Source: Pseudomonadota bacterium (GTDB taxonomy: Bacteria > Pseudomonadota > Alphaproteobacteria > Reyranellales > Reyranellaceae). From it: a stretch of DNA of 64,000 bases. The stretch lies in contig JAFEFF010000222.1 in assembly GCA_018240745.1 (NCBI GenBank), positions 1-64,000 on the forward strand, written 5' to 3'. A model generated the notes under the pieces. The model searched no databases and was not told the DNA's origin. It saw nothing but the letters and a program-made list of their open reading frames with translations. The translations under genes were made by a program, and so were the position numbers. This document shows positions 7,485-16,838 of the stretch, piece by piece (positions within the stretch are counted from its first letter, which is position 1; each line of letters begins with the position of its first letter).

Positions 7485-8213
7485 ATGGAATGGACCGATC
7501 ACGGCATCGTGCTGTCGAGCCGGCCCCACGGCGAGACGGGCCTGGTCGCCTCATTGCTGACACGCGCGCACGGCCGTCACGCAGGCTTCGTTCACGGCGG
7601 GGTCTCGCGCAAGGCGCGGCCGGTCTGGCAGCCCGGCAACGTGGTCGAGGTCGCGTGGCGCGCCCGGCTGGCCGAGCAGCTCGGCAACTACACCGGCGAG
7701 CTGCGCGAGCCGCACGCGGCGCGCGCTTTGGACGATCCCTCGGAGCTGGCCGGGCTGGCGGCGGCGTGCGCAATGGCCGACTCGGCCTTGCCCGAGCGGG
7801 AGCCGCATCCGGCGATGTACGAGGGCTTCCATGCCCTCCTCGGCGCGCTCGGCCATCCGGGGTGGCCCGCGATCTATGTCCGGCTCGAGCTCGGCCTGCT
7901 GCAGGAGCTGGGTTTCGGCCTCGACCTCGAGAAGTGCGCGTTGACCGGCGCGACCGAGGACCTGGCGTTCGTCTCGCCCAAGACCGGGCGCGCAGTATCG
8001 CGCGCGGCGGCCGAACCGTACCGTGACAAGCTCGTGGCGCTGCCGATCTTTCTATCCACCGGCGGGCTGCCAGCCGATTCAGAGGAGGTGCGGCAAGGCC
8101 TCGATCTGACGGGATTTTTTCTCGAGCGCCACGTCTTCTGGCCTCACAACAAACCCTTGCCGGCCGCGCGGGCGAGATTTATGGAAACGCTCCAGCGACA
8201 AGAACAACAATGA
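7485..8213 (+). CDS. recO: DNA repair protein RecO
   Basis: 242 residues. The N-terminal OB fold begins with the characteristic MEWTDHGIVLSSRPHGETGLVASLLTRAHGRHAGFVHGG. The C-terminal helical domain includes YVRLELGLLQELGFGLDLEKCALTGATEDLAFVSPKTGRAV. RecO loads RecA onto SSB-coated gaps together with RecR, encoded at 16242-16835 here. The zinc-binding cysteines found in some RecO proteins are largely absent. It follows era as in most relatives, but across an unusually long 666-bp gap filled by element A. No strong ribosome-binding site precedes the ATG. Confidence 0.94.
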   Translation: MEWTDHGIVLSSRPHGETGLVASLLTRAHGRHAGFVHGGVSRKARPVWQPGNVVEVAWRARLAEQLGNYTGELREPHAARALDDPSELAGLAAACAMADSALPEREPHPAMYEGFHALLGALGHPGWPAIYVRLELGLLQELGFGLDLEKCALTGATEDLAFVSPKTGRAVSRAAAEPYRDKLVALPIFLSTGGLPADSEEVRQGLDLTGFFLERHVFWPHNKPLPAARARFMETLQRQEQQ

Positions 8214-8268
8214 CGATCGCGCCGCGGTCGTGACCACCCCCTCGTAAGAGCCGCCCTCACAAGAGCCG

Positions 8269-10512
8269 ATGGCCAAACGCAGCACCAACGTCGTCCCGCT
8301 CGCCGTCGTCAAGCCGGTTCCCTTCGGGCAGGCGCTCCAGGAGCGCTACCTGTCCTATGCCCTGTCGACCATCATGGCGCGCTCGCTGCCGGATGTGCGC
8401 GACGGGCTGAAGCCGGTGCATCGCCGGCTGCTGTACGCCATGCGGCAGCTCAGGCTCGACCCCAACAGCGCCTTCAAGAAGAGCGCGCGTGTGGTCGGCG
8501 ACGTCATCGGCCAGTATCACCCGCACGGCGACCAGTCGATCTACGACGCGCTGGTGCGTCTCGCCCAGGAATTCTCGGTCCGCTATCCGCTGATCGAAGG
8601 GCAGGGCAACTTCGGCAACATCGACGGCGATAACCCTGCCGCCATGCGTTACACGGAGGCGCGCCTCACCGCGGTCGCCGAGGCGCTGCTCGCCGGCATC
8701 GAGGAGAACGCGGTCGACTTCCGGCCGACCTACGACGGCGCGGCGGAGGAGCCGATCGTCCTGCCGGGCGGCTTCCCCAACCTGCTGGCCAACGGCGCCG
8801 CCGGCATCGCGGTCGGCATGGCGACCTCGATCCCGCCGCACAACGCCGGCGACCTGTGCGATGCGCTGCTTCATCTGATCCGGACGCCCAACGCCCGCGT
8901 CGACACCATCGTCGACCTCGTGAAGGGCCCGGACTTCCCGACCGGCGGCATCCTGGTCGAGCCGCGCGAATCGATCGTCGAGGCCTACAAGACCGGCCGC
9001 GGCGCCTTCCGCCTGCGCGCCCGGTGGGAGAAGGAAGACCTGCCGCGCGGCCAGTACCGGATCATCGTCACGGAGATCCCGTACCAGGTCCAGAAGGGCA
9101 AGCTGATCGAGCGCATCGCCGAGATCATCAACGCCAAGAAGCTGCCCATCCTCGAGGACGTGCACGACGAATCGGCCGACGATGTGCGTATCGTGCTCGA
9201 GCCGCGCACCGCCAACGTGCCGGCCGAGCTGCTGATGGAGCAGCTCTTCAAGCTGACCGATCTCGAGACCCGCTTCCCGCTGAACCTCAACGTCCTCGAC
9301 AAGGACAACACGCCGCGGGTGATGGATCTCAAGCAGGCGCTGCAGGCCTGGCTCGACCATCGCCGCGAGGTGCTGATCCGGCGGTCGAACTTCCGGCTGG
9401 CCGAGATCGAGAGGCGGCTGGAGATCCTCGACGGCTTCCTGATCGCCTATCTGAACGTCGACAAGCTGATCAGGATCATCCGCGAGCAGGACGAGCCGAA
9501 GCCGGTCATGATGCGGACGTTCAAGCTCTCCGACCTGCAGGCCGAATCCATCCTGAACATGCGGCTGCGCGCATTGCGCCGCCTCGAAGAGTACGAGATC
9601 AAGGGCGAGCACAGGAAGCTCTCGAGCGAGCGCAAGGACCTCAGGTCGCTGCTCAAGGACGAGAAGCAGCAGTGGGACAAGATCGCCGAGGAGGTCCAGG
9701 AGACCCGGACGAAGTTCGGCCAGAAGACCAGGATCGGCAAGCGGCGGACCGAGCTCGCGGACGCGCCGGCCGAGGTCGAGCATGCGCTGGAGGACTTCGT
9801 CGAGCGCGAGCCGGTCACGGTGGTGCTGTCGGACAAGGGCTGGATCCGCGCCGCCAAGGGCCATCTCGACGACAAGCAGGCCGAGGAGCTGAAGTACAAG
9901 GAAGGCGACGGGAAGAAGTTCGTCCTGCACGCCCAGTCGACCGACAAGGTGCTGCTGTTCGGCTCGAACGGCCGCTTCTACACGCTGGGCTGCGACCGCC
10001 TGCCGAGCGCGCGCGGCCATGGCGAGCCGGTTCGACTGATGATCGAGCTCGGCAACGAGCAGGACATCGTGGCGCTCGCCGTCTTCAAGGGCGGCCGCAG
10101 GTTCCTGGTGGCGTCGGACGCCGGCCGCGGCTTCCTGGTGCCCGAGGACGAGGTCGTGGCCCAGACCAAGAACGGCAAGCAGGTGCTGAACCTCGCCGGC
10201 AAGGAGAAGGCGCAGGCCTTCGGCATCGTGCCGGAGGGCGCCGATTCGATCGCGGCGCTGAGCGAAGGCCGCAAGCTGCTGATCTTCCCGATCGACCAGG
10301 TGCCGGAGATGGGCCGCGGCCGCGGCGTCACCCTGCAGAAGTCGAAGGCCGATCAGCTCTCCGATGCGCAGGCTTTCGTGCTGGCCGAGGGGCTGGCGTG
10401 GGGCAACCGCGTGATCCCGGCCAGCGAGCTCAAGTTCTGGCGGGGCGAGCGCGCCCAGGCCGGGCGCATGCCGGAAAAGGGCTGGCCGCGCGCCAGACGG
10501 TTCAGGGACTGA
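8269..10512 (+). CDS. parC: DNA topoisomerase IV subunit A
   Basis: 747 residues, typical of ParC. The breakage-reunion domain has RSLPDVRDGLKPVHRRLLYAM, and the catalytic tyrosine is Tyr128 in PAAMRYTEARLT. A coiled-coil region follows (about 440-500), then the C-terminal beta-pinwheel with repeats such as DKGWIRAAKGH, SNGRFYTLGCDRLP and GRGRGVTLQKSK. With ParE it decatenates replicated chromosomes. Short and weakly conserved pinwheel blades, and a length below GyrA, favour ParC. Only 4 bp separate the stop from uppP. Confidence 0.94.
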   Translation: MAKRSTNVVPLAVVKPVPFGQALQERYLSYALSTIMARSLPDVRDGLKPVHRRLLYAMRQLRLDPNSAFKKSARVVGDVIGQYHPHGDQSIYDALVRLAQEFSVRYPLIEGQGNFGNIDGDNPAAMRYTEARLTAVAEALLAGIEENAVDFRPTYDGAAEEPIVLPGGFPNLLANGAAGIAVGMATSIPPHNAGDLCDALLHLIRTPNARVDTIVDLVKGPDFPTGGILVEPRESIVEAYKTGRGAFRLRARWEKEDLPRGQYRIIVTEIPYQVQKGKLIERIAEIINAKKLPILEDVHDESADDVRIVLEPRTANVPAELLMEQLFKLTDLETRFPLNLNVLDKDNTPRVMDLKQALQAWLDHRREVLIRRSNFRLAEIERRLEILDGFLIAYLNVDKLIRIIREQDEPKPVMMRTFKLSDLQAESILNMRLRALRRLEEYEIKGEHRKLSSERKDLRSLLKDEKQQWDKIAEEVQETRTKFGQKTRIGKRRTELADAPAEVEHALEDFVEREPVTVVLSDKGWIRAAKGHLDDKQAEELKYKEGDGKKFVLHAQSTDKVLLFGSNGRFYTLGCDRLPSARGHGEPVRLMIELGNEQDIVALAVFKGGRRFLVASDAGRGFLVPEDEVVAQTKNGKQVLNLAGKEKAQAFGIVPEGADSIAALSEGRKLLIFPIDQVPEMGRGRGVTLQKSKADQLSDAQAFVLAEGLAWGNRVIPASELKFWRGERAQAGRMPEKGWPRARRFRD

Positions 10513-10516
10513 TCGA

Positions 10517-11323
10517 ATGGATGTGGTGCTGTTCCTGAAGACCGTGGTGATCGGCCTCGTCGAGGGCATCACGGAGTTCCTGCCGATTTCCTCGACCGGC
10601 CACATCCTCCTCGCCGAGCAGGTGCTCCACTTCCAGGGGCCGCAGGGCAAGGTGTTCGAGATCGTGATCCAGCTCGGCGCGATCCTGGCGGTCTGCCTGC
10701 TCTACTACGCCAAGATCTTCGCCACCATCCGTGGCGTGGCGCATCGCGATCCGACATCGATCCGGTTCGCGACCGCGGTGATCGTCGCCTTCCTGCCGGC
10801 GGCGGTGATCGGCGTGGCGCTGCACAAGTACATCAAGATCATGCTCGACACGCCGCTCGTGGTGCCGGTCGCCTTCATCCTGGGCGGCATCGCCATCCTG
10901 ATCATCGAGCGTTATGCGCAGCGTTCGCGCATAAAGTCGGTCGACGACATCGACTGGAAGACCGCGCTGTTCGTCGGCTTCTGCCAGTGCCTGGCGATGA
11001 TCCCCGGCGTTTCGCGATCCGGCGCGACCATCATGGGGGCGCGTGTGCTGCGCGTGGATCGTGCAACTTCCGCCGAGTTCTCGTTCTTCCTCGCCATCCC
11101 GACCATGCTCGGGGCAGCGGTCTACGATACCTACAAGAACTGGAAGACCCTGGACTGGCAAGGCGGCGGTCTGATCGCCATCGGTTTCGTGGTGGCTTTC
11201 CTGTCGGCCCTGGTCGTCGTGAAACCCTTCGTCCGCTTCATCAGCCGCCACGGCTTTGGTGTGTTCGCCTGGTACCGGATCGTAATCGGTGCATTGGCGC
11301 TCGTCCTGCTGCTCGTGCGTTGA
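10517..11323 (+). CDS. uppP: Undecaprenyl-diphosphatase
   Basis: 268 residues, a polytopic inner-membrane protein of the BacA/UppP family that dephosphorylates undecaprenyl diphosphate to recycle the lipid carrier of peptidoglycan and O-antigen synthesis. Both family signatures are present: EGITEFLPISSTGHI (about 16-30) and PGVSRSGATIMGARVL. About eight hydrophobic segments follow. It begins 4 bp after parC and is probably co-transcribed with it. Confidence 0.95.
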   Translation: MDVVLFLKTVVIGLVEGITEFLPISSTGHILLAEQVLHFQGPQGKVFEIVIQLGAILAVCLLYYAKIFATIRGVAHRDPTSIRFATAVIVAFLPAAVIGVALHKYIKIMLDTPLVVPVAFILGGIAILIIERYAQRSRIKSVDDIDWKTALFVGFCQCLAMIPGVSRSGATIMGARVLRVDRATSAEFSFFLAIPTMLGAAVYDTYKNWKTLDWQGGGLIAIGFVVAFLSALVVVKPFVRFISRHGFGVFAWYRIVIGALALVLLLVR

Positions 11324-11388
11324 GACTGTTGCAGTTCCGGTCCGGGTGTCATATGCCCGCTGCCTTAAAAGGATTCCGGAGTTTCATC

Positions 11389-12495
11389 ATGCAACGTCGA
11401 AAATTCCTCCGCACGGCCGGCGTCGGCGCCGCTGCCGCGGCAGCCGCCGGCACCGTCGCGGCGCCTGCCATCGCCCAGTCGGCTCCCGAGCTCAACTGGC
11501 GCATGACCTCGAGCTTCCCGAAGTCGCTCGACACGCTGTACGGCGGCGCCGAGTTCTTCGCCAAGATCGTCGCCGAAGCGACCGACAACAAGTTCCAGAT
11601 CCGCACCTTCGCGGCCGGCGAGATCGTCCCGGGCCTGCAGGTGCTGGATGCGGTGCAGAACGGCACCGTCGAGATGGGCCAGACCGCCTGCTACTACTTC
11701 TTCGGCAAGGATCCGACGTTCGCGCTGGCGACGACGATCCCGTTCGGCTTCAACACGCGCCAGATGAACGCGTGGTACAGCCACGGCGGCGGCGAGCAGC
11801 TCTTCAACGACTTCTTCAAGACCTACAACGTCGTCGGCATGATCGCCGGCAACACGACGGCGCAGATGGGTGGCTGGTTCCGCAAGGAGATCAAGACGCT
11901 CGACGATCTCAAGGGCCTGAAGATGCGCATCGCCGGCCTGGCGGGCGACGTGATGGCCAAGCTCGGCGTCGTGCCGCAGCAGATCGCCGGCGGCGACATC
12001 TATCCGGCGCTCGAGAAGGGCACCGTCGATGCCGCCGAGTGGGTCGGTCCCTATGACGACGCGAAGCTCGGCTTCGTGAAGGTCGCGCCCTATTACTACT
12101 ATCCCGGCTGGTGGGAGGGAAACGCGGCGCTGCACATGTTGATCAACATGGACAAGTTCAACGCCCTGCCGAAGAGCTACCAGGAGGTTCTCCGCATGGC
12201 CGCCGCCGCCAGCAACATCTGGGTGACCGGAAAATACGACGCCGACAATCCGGGCGCGCTGCGTTCGCTGATCGCCAACGGCGCCAAGCTGCAGCCGTTC
12301 TCGCAGCAGATCCTCGAAGCCTCGTTCGTCGCCGCCAACGAGGTCTATGCCGGCCTCACGGCAAAGAATGCGAACTTCAAGAAGATCTACGACTCGCAGA
12401 TGGCGTTCCGGAAGGACGGTGTCCTGTGGTTCCGCGTCGCCGAGAACACCTACGACAACTTCATGGCCCGGCAGTCGGCGGCCAACAAGCTGTAG
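11389..12495 (+). CDS. TRAP transporter substrate-binding protein, DctP family (TakP-like)
   Basis: 368 residues. The N-terminus QRRKFLRT followed by an alanine-rich stretch ending AIAQSA is a Tat-type signal peptide, so the protein is exported folded to the periplasm. The body (LNWRMTSSFPKSLDTLYGGAEFF, QMGGWFRKEIKTLDDLKGLKMRIAGLAGDVMAKLG) resembles the TakP group that binds 2-oxo-monocarboxylates; that ligand is an inference. GGAG lies 7 nt before ATG 11389. Its likely membrane partners, dctQ and dctM, are on the opposite strand and convergent, an uncommon layout for a TRAP system. Confidence 0.88.
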   Translation: MQRRKFLRTAGVGAAAAAAAGTVAAPAIAQSAPELNWRMTSSFPKSLDTLYGGAEFFAKIVAEATDNKFQIRTFAAGEIVPGLQVLDAVQNGTVEMGQTACYYFFGKDPTFALATTIPFGFNTRQMNAWYSHGGGEQLFNDFFKTYNVVGMIAGNTTAQMGGWFRKEIKTLDDLKGLKMRIAGLAGDVMAKLGVVPQQIAGGDIYPALEKGTVDAAEWVGPYDDAKLGFVKVAPYYYYPGWWEGNAALHMLINMDKFNALPKSYQEVLRMAAAASNIWVTGKYDADNPGALRSLIANGAKLQPFSQQILEASFVAANEVYAGLTAKNANFKKIYDSQMAFRKDGVLWFRVAENTYDNFMARQSAANKL

Positions 12496-12518
12496 GCGCG
12501 ACCCTGGAAGACCGAGTG

Positions 12519-12545
12519 AAAAGCCCCGCGGTGCGGGGCTTTTCC
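12519..12545. terminator. Bidirectional rho-independent terminator
   Basis: AAAAGCCCCGC (GGT) GCGGGGCTTTT is a strong GC stem with A-rich and T-rich flanks, so it would stop transcription from both sides. It lies between the convergent genes at 11389-12495 (+) and 12554-14146 (-). Confidence 0.9.
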
Positions 12546-12553
12546 TTGTCCGG

Positions 12554-14146
12554 CTATTTGAAGACCGGCGGCGCGGCGTCCTCGGCGGGAGGCGCCTGGA
12601 TATCGATCCTGACCTTTGCCGGATCGACGTTGGACGGCGCGTCGAGGAAGTAGGTCACCGACTGGGGCAGCGCGATCACGCCGATCGTCATGGCAAGCTG
12701 CAGGATCACCCACGGGACCGAGCCCCAGTAGATGTCGCTGCTCTTGACCTCCTTGGGCGCGACCGAGCGCAGGTAGAACAGGGCGAAGCCGAACGGCGGG
12801 TGCATGAACGAGGTCTGCACGTTCACGCAGATCATCACCCCGAACCAGATCAGCGCCGCGTCGTGGCCGACCACCGGCTCGAGGATCTTCTGCGCCACCG
12901 GCGCCAGCATCGGGATGATGATGAAGGCGATCTCGAAGAAGTCGAGGAAGAAGGCGAGGAAGAAGATGAACAGGTTGACGACGACCAGGAAGCCCCACAC
13001 GCCGCCCGGCAGGCTCGACATCAAGTGCTCGACCCAGCGGTTGCCGTCGACTCCCTGGAACGTGATCGAGAAGCAGGTTGCACCGACCAGGATGAACGCC
13101 ACCATGGCGGTGATGCGCATGGTCGCCTGGCAGGCCTGGACGATGAGGCTGCGAAGGTCCTTGACCTGCCAGGCCCGCCAGCACAGCCAGACGATGGCCG
13201 CGAACATGACGGTGAAGGCGCCCTGGAAGGCGAGGGACTTGAAGGCGAAGTAGCCGATGATCGAACCGAGGACAGCGGCGGCGCAGCCCGCGCCGAAGGC
13301 GAACTTGTCGAATTTGGTGAGCGGCGCGTTGCGCACCACGGCGAGCACGATCGCGCCGATCGTGCCCATGGCGCCGGCTTCGGTCGGCGTCGCCAGGCCC
13401 ATCATGATGGTGCCCAGCACCAGGAAGATCAGCACCGCGGCCGGGATGATGCCCCAGGCGCATTTGACGAGCAGGGCCCGCCCGAACAGCGTCCGCGGCA
13501 CCGCCGGCACCGCCTCGGGCTTCACGATCGACAGGTAGAGCGTGTAGGCAGCGAACATCGCGATCTGCAGGATCGACGGGCCCCACGCCCCGGCATACAT
13601 GTCGCCGACCGAGCGGCCGAGCTGATCGGCCAGGACGACCAGCACCAGCGACGGCGGCACCAGTTGCGTGATGGTGCCCGACGCGGCCAGCACACCGGTC
13701 GCGTAGCGCATGTCGTACTTGTAGCGCATCATCACCGGCAAGGTGATCAGCGCCATGGCGATGACCTGGGCCGCCACGGTGCCGGTGATCGCGCCCAGGA
13801 TGAAGCCGACGATGATGGTCGAGTAGCCGAGGCCGCCGCGGACCGGGCCGAACAGCTGGCCCATCGATTCCAGCATGTCCTCCGCCAACCCGCATTTCTC
13901 CAGGATCGCGCCCATGAAGGTGAAGAACGGGATGGCGAGCAGCAGCTCGTTGCTGAGGATGCTGCCGAACACGCGGCCGGGAATGGCCTGCATGAAGGGC
14001 AGCGTGAAGTAGCCGAAGTCGATCGACAGGAAGCCGAAGAAGAACCCGACCGCCGCCAGTGAGAACGCCACCGGGTAACCGATGATCATGAAGACCACCA
14101 GCCCGGCGAACATGAGCGGCGGCATCCACTCGAGAGGGATGATCAT
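12554..14146 (-). CDS. dctM: TRAP transporter large permease (DctM family)
   Basis: 530 residues, long for DctM (about 430), with around 12 to 14 hydrophobic segments. Diagnostic DctM/ion-transporter features include AIPFFTFMGAILEKCGLAEDML, IIVGFILGAITGTVAAQ and a late FIFFLAFFLDFFEIAFIIIPMLAPV. The extra length comes from an insertion around residues 270-360, which places it with the larger TakM-like permeases. It moves the substrate across the inner membrane with sodium or proton symport. The start overlaps the dctQ stop by 4 nt. Confidence 0.9.
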   Translation of the reverse strand: MIIPLEWMPPLMFAGLVVFMIIGYPVAFSLAAVGFFFGFLSIDFGYFTLPFMQAIPGRVFGSILSNELLLAIPFFTFMGAILEKCGLAEDMLESMGQLFGPVRGGLGYSTIIVGFILGAITGTVAAQVIAMALITLPVMMRYKYDMRYATGVLAASGTITQLVPPSLVLVVLADQLGRSVGDMYAGAWGPSILQIAMFAAYTLYLSIVKPEAVPAVPRTLFGRALLVKCAWGIIPAAVLIFLVLGTIMMGLATPTEAGAMGTIGAIVLAVVRNAPLTKFDKFAFGAGCAAAVLGSIIGYFAFKSLAFQGAFTVMFAAIVWLCWRAWQVKDLRSLIVQACQATMRITAMVAFILVGATCFSITFQGVDGNRWVEHLMSSLPGGVWGFLVVVNLFIFFLAFFLDFFEIAFIIIPMLAPVAQKILEPVVGHDAALIWFGVMICVNVQTSFMHPPFGFALFYLRSVAPKEVKSSDIYWGSVPWVILQLAMTIGVIALPQSVTYFLDAPSNVDPAKVRIDIQAPPAEDAAPPVFK

Positions 14147-14688
14147 TGCGTCGGCCTCTCGTAGTGGGCTTCGAGGCTTTCGACGGGATGACCGTTGAGG
14201 AAGGCCACGCGCTTGATCAGCTCACTGAGGCCCTGCAGCGCGACCAGCACGAAGCCGACCGGCAGCACGATCTTGATCGGCCAGCGCAGCAGGCCGCCGG
14301 CGTTGGAGGAGTGCTCGCTGACGTTGTAGGCCTGCATGAAGAACGGCCAGCTGAGCCAGGCCAGGATGAGGCAGGTCGGCAGGAGGAAGACCAGGGTGCC
14401 GAGGATGTCGATCCACAGTTGCCCGCGGCGGCCGAGCGTCATGTAGAGCAGGTCGACGCGCACGTGCTCGTTGCGCTTCAGCGTGTAGGACGCGCCGAAC
14501 ATCACGATCACCGCGAACATGTACCACTGGACTTCGAGCCAGGCGTTCGAGCTGGTATCGTAGGCGTAGCGCACCATGGCATTGCCGCCGCTGACCAGGG
14601 TCGCCAGCAGCACCAGCCAGTTGCATACAATCCCGATCTTCTCGTTTATCGCATCGACGATCGCGCTGAACTTCAGCAGTCCGCCCAT
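14143..14688 (-). CDS. dctQ: TRAP transporter small permease (DctQ family)
   Basis: 181 residues from ATG 14688 (MGGLLKFSAIVDAINEKIG), with four membrane helices and the YDTSSNAWLEVQWYMFAVIVMFGASYTLKRNEHVRVDLL core typical of DctQ. It complexes with the DctM encoded next and 4 nt overlapped. An upstream in-frame ATG at 14754 would add 22 polar residues that do not look like DctQ. The 158 bp upstream of this start hold no gene that I can support. Confidence 0.88.
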   Translation of the reverse strand: MGGLLKFSAIVDAINEKIGIVCNWLVLLATLVSGGNAMVRYAYDTSSNAWLEVQWYMFAVIVMFGASYTLKRNEHVRVDLLYMTLGRRGQLWIDILGTLVFLLPTCLILAWLSWPFFMQAYNVSEHSSNAGGLLRWPIKIVLPVGFVLVALQGLSELIKRVAFLNGHPVESLEAHYERPTQ

Positions 14689-14846
14689 CCAAATCCCGCA
14701 CCGCGAGTCGTTCGTTGTCGGCCGCCCCGTCTCGCTCAAAGGGCGGCCTTCCATAACGCGACGGCCACCGGCACGCCAGCGTGTGACAGGATTTCGACGA
14801 ATCGCGGGGGTGCGTCAAGTCGCTCGCACGCGCCGGCAAAAAATGC

Positions 14847-15581
14847 CTACGCCGCAGGCAGCTCCATCCAGCCTTCGGGGCCGAAGAATTCGAGCGGCCG
14901 GAACGCCCGCTTGTAGGCCATCTTGCTCGAGTCGGCGATCCAGTAGCCGAGGTAGACGTAAGGCAGGCCGCGCTTGGCCGCCGCATCGGCCAGCCACAGG
15001 ATCATGTAGGTGCCGAGCCCGCGCCGCGGGTCGGTCGGGTCGAAGTAGCTGTAGACGGCCGAGACGCCGCTCGACAGCCAGTCGACCAGCACGGCGCCGA
15101 CCAGCCGACCGTCCGCCGAATCGTCGCGGAACTCGATGATCGCCGTCTCGACCGGGCTCTCCTCGACCATCGCGCGATAGTCGTCGAAGTCCATGTCGGC
15201 CATGTCGCCGTCGCGGTGCCTCGCCATCACGTAACGTGAGAAAAGCGCGTACTGCTCGCCGGTCGCCAGCGCCTGGACCTCGGTCGCGTGGACGTGCTCG
15301 TTGCGGCGCAGGATGCGGCGCTGGGCCTTGCTATGCTCGAAGTCACGCACACGGATACGCACCGGCACGCAGGCCCGACAGCCGTCGCACAACGGCTTGT
15401 AGACGAAGTGGTGCGAACGGCGGAACCCGGCGTCGGTCAGCGTGTCGTGCTGGGAAATCGCATCCGGTCCGCTCAGCTCGGTGACGAGCTTGGTCTCCAG
15501 CCGGTGCGGCAGATACGGGCAGCGCATCGCCGGCGTCGTGCGGAAGAACCGCAGGGTCTGGGTGTTCTGGCGGATGAACAT
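14847..15581 (-). CDS. bpt: Aspartate/glutamate leucyltransferase (Bpt family)
   Basis: 244 residues of the bacterial ATE family, which adds leucine from Leu-tRNA to N-terminal Asp or Glu and so marks proteins for the ClpS/ClpAP N-degron pathway. The N-terminal ATE motif is CPYLPHRLETKL (Cys21), with a second cysteine cluster at 65, 68 and 71 (CDGCRAC). The C-terminal GNAT-like part shows DPTDPRRGLGTYMILW and YVYLGYWIADSSKMAYK. Last gene of the dnaX-ybaB-recR-DUF4126 run. Arginyl transfer is the older name for the family; leucine is more usual for bacterial members. Confidence 0.92.
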   Translation of the reverse strand: MFIRQNTQTLRFFRTTPAMRCPYLPHRLETKLVTELSGPDAISQHDTLTDAGFRRSHHFVYKPLCDGCRACVPVRIRVRDFEHSKAQRRILRRNEHVHATEVQALATGEQYALFSRYVMARHRDGDMADMDFDDYRAMVEESPVETAIIEFRDDSADGRLVGAVLVDWLSSGVSAVYSYFDPTDPRRGLGTYMILWLADAAAKRGLPYVYLGYWIADSSKMAYKRAFRPLEFFGPEGWMELPAA

Positions 15582-15631
15582 GATACCGCCAAGAGTTTAA
15601 CGCCTGCGGGGCGACAATGAAAAGACTTCGC

Positions 15632-16234
15632 TCACGGTTGCTGCCTCCATCGCGCCATGCGGCGAAATGGCAGCATCGCCAGCCGTACGAGCTTGGGCAG
15701 AAGCCAGACGAGCCCCACGACGAACAGGGCCAGCAGGCACAAGAAAATGAGGGGGTGCGCCAGCGCGAGGATCAGGCCGCCGATCACGACGCCATCGCCG
15801 GCGAGAGATGCTGCAATATTGCTGAAGGGCTCGGGCGACGTGTTGATCAAGGCCCGCGTGCCGGTCTTGGCGACATGCGTGCCGGCGGCGAGGGTCCCGC
15901 CAAGCAACGCAGCGACCGTCGAGGCCTCCGGTCCGAGGCTGTCGGCCGCGCCGAAGGCCAGCAGCGCGCCGGCGGGTATTCGTACGAAAGTGTGCAGCAC
16001 GTCGTTGATGCTGTCGACCAGCGGGATCTTGTCGGCCAGAAAGTTGAGAGCGAACAGCAGCGCGGCCGTGGCGAGCACCCACCAGGAGCCCAGCACCTGC
16101 AGGTCGTGAGGCAGGGCGACGAATCCCAGCCGCTGGGCGAGACCCAGTACCAGTACGGTGGCGTACGCGTTGACCCCGCTTGCCCAGCCCGCGGCCAGCG
16201 CGACGGCGAGCACGCCCAGCGTGTCGCCGCTCAT
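15632..16234 (-). CDS. DUF4126 family membrane protein
   Basis: 200 residues with about six hydrophobic segments and the DUF4126 features ALAAGWASGVNAYATVLVLG, LADKIPLVDSINDVLHTFVRIPAGAL and ALLGGTLAAGTHVAKTGTRALIN. The molecular function of the family is unknown. The gene starts 7 bp after recR and probably belongs to that transcript. The C-terminus is basic (RRMARWRQQP), as expected for a cytoplasmic end. Confidence 0.82.
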   Translation of the reverse strand: MSGDTLGVLAVALAAGWASGVNAYATVLVLGLAQRLGFVALPHDLQVLGSWWVLATAALLFALNFLADKIPLVDSINDVLHTFVRIPAGALLAFGAADSLGPEASTVAALLGGTLAAGTHVAKTGTRALINTSPEPFSNIAASLAGDGVVIGGLILALAHPLIFLCLLALFVVGLVWLLPKLVRLAMLPFRRMARWRQQP

Positions 16235-16241
16235 CGGCTGG

Positions 16242-16835
16242 TCAGAGCGCGCGCCGCGCCTTGAGCGCGGTGGCGAGCGTGCCGTCGTCGAGCCAGTCGA
16301 GTTCGCCGCCGACCGGCACGCCGTGCGCCAGCCGCGTCAGCGGCACGCCCGAGTCGCCCAGCCGCTCGGCGAGGTAATGGGCGGTGGTCTGGCCGTCGAC
16401 CGTCGCGTTGGTGGCGACGATGATCTCGCGCACGCCGCCGTCCCGCACGCGGCGCAGGAGGCCGGCAATATTGAGCTCGTCCGGGCCGATGCCGTCGAGC
16501 GCCGACAGGGTGCCGCCCAGCACATGGTAGTGGCCGTTGAACACCTTGGCACGTTCCATCGCCCACAGGTCGCCGACATCCTCGACGACGCAGATCAGTC
16601 CGGCGTCGCGACGTGAATCGCCACAGATCGAGCAGGGGTCGATCGTGTCGAGGTTGCCGCAGATCGTGCATGCCCGGATCGCCCGCGCCGCGTCGGCCAG
16701 GGCCGTGCTGAGCGGCTGCATCAGCACCTCGCGCTTCTTCAGCAGATGCAGGGCGACGCGGCGGGCCGAGCGCGGGCCGAGCCCCGGCAGCCGGCCCAGC
16801 AACTGGATCAGCCGCTCGATCTCGGGCCCGTTCAT
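16242..16835 (-). CDS. recR: Recombination protein RecR
   Basis: 197 residues. The N-terminal helix-hairpin-helix (IQLLGRLPGLGPRSARRVALHLL) is followed by a four-cysteine zinc finger (C56, C59, C68, C71) and a Toprim domain (ICVVEDVGDLWAMER, then LSALDGIGPDELNI). RecR works with RecO in RecFOR loading of RecA. The ATG is preceded not by spacer but by a 55-bp palindrome that separates it from ybaB, which may set its expression apart from ybaB and dnaX. Confidence 0.96.
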   Translation of the reverse strand: MNGPEIERLIQLLGRLPGLGPRSARRVALHLLKKREVLMQPLSTALADAARAIRACTICGNLDTIDPCSICGDSRRDAGLICVVEDVGDLWAMERAKVFNGHYHVLGGTLSALDGIGPDELNIAGLLRRVRDGGVREIIVATNATVDGQTTAHYLAERLGDSGVPLTRLAHGVPVGGELDWLDDGTLATALKARRAL

Positions 16836-16838
16836 GAG

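Noticed and set aside
7258..7773. Minus-strand frame overlapping recO and its upstream region
   Set aside because: Most of it is antisense to recO with arginine/alanine-rich shadow composition. The part outside recO has no recognised motif.
8214..8268. Short direct repeat AAGAGCCG before parC as an operator
   Set aside because: Two copies of 8 bp in a 55-bp gap are too little to support a regulatory call.
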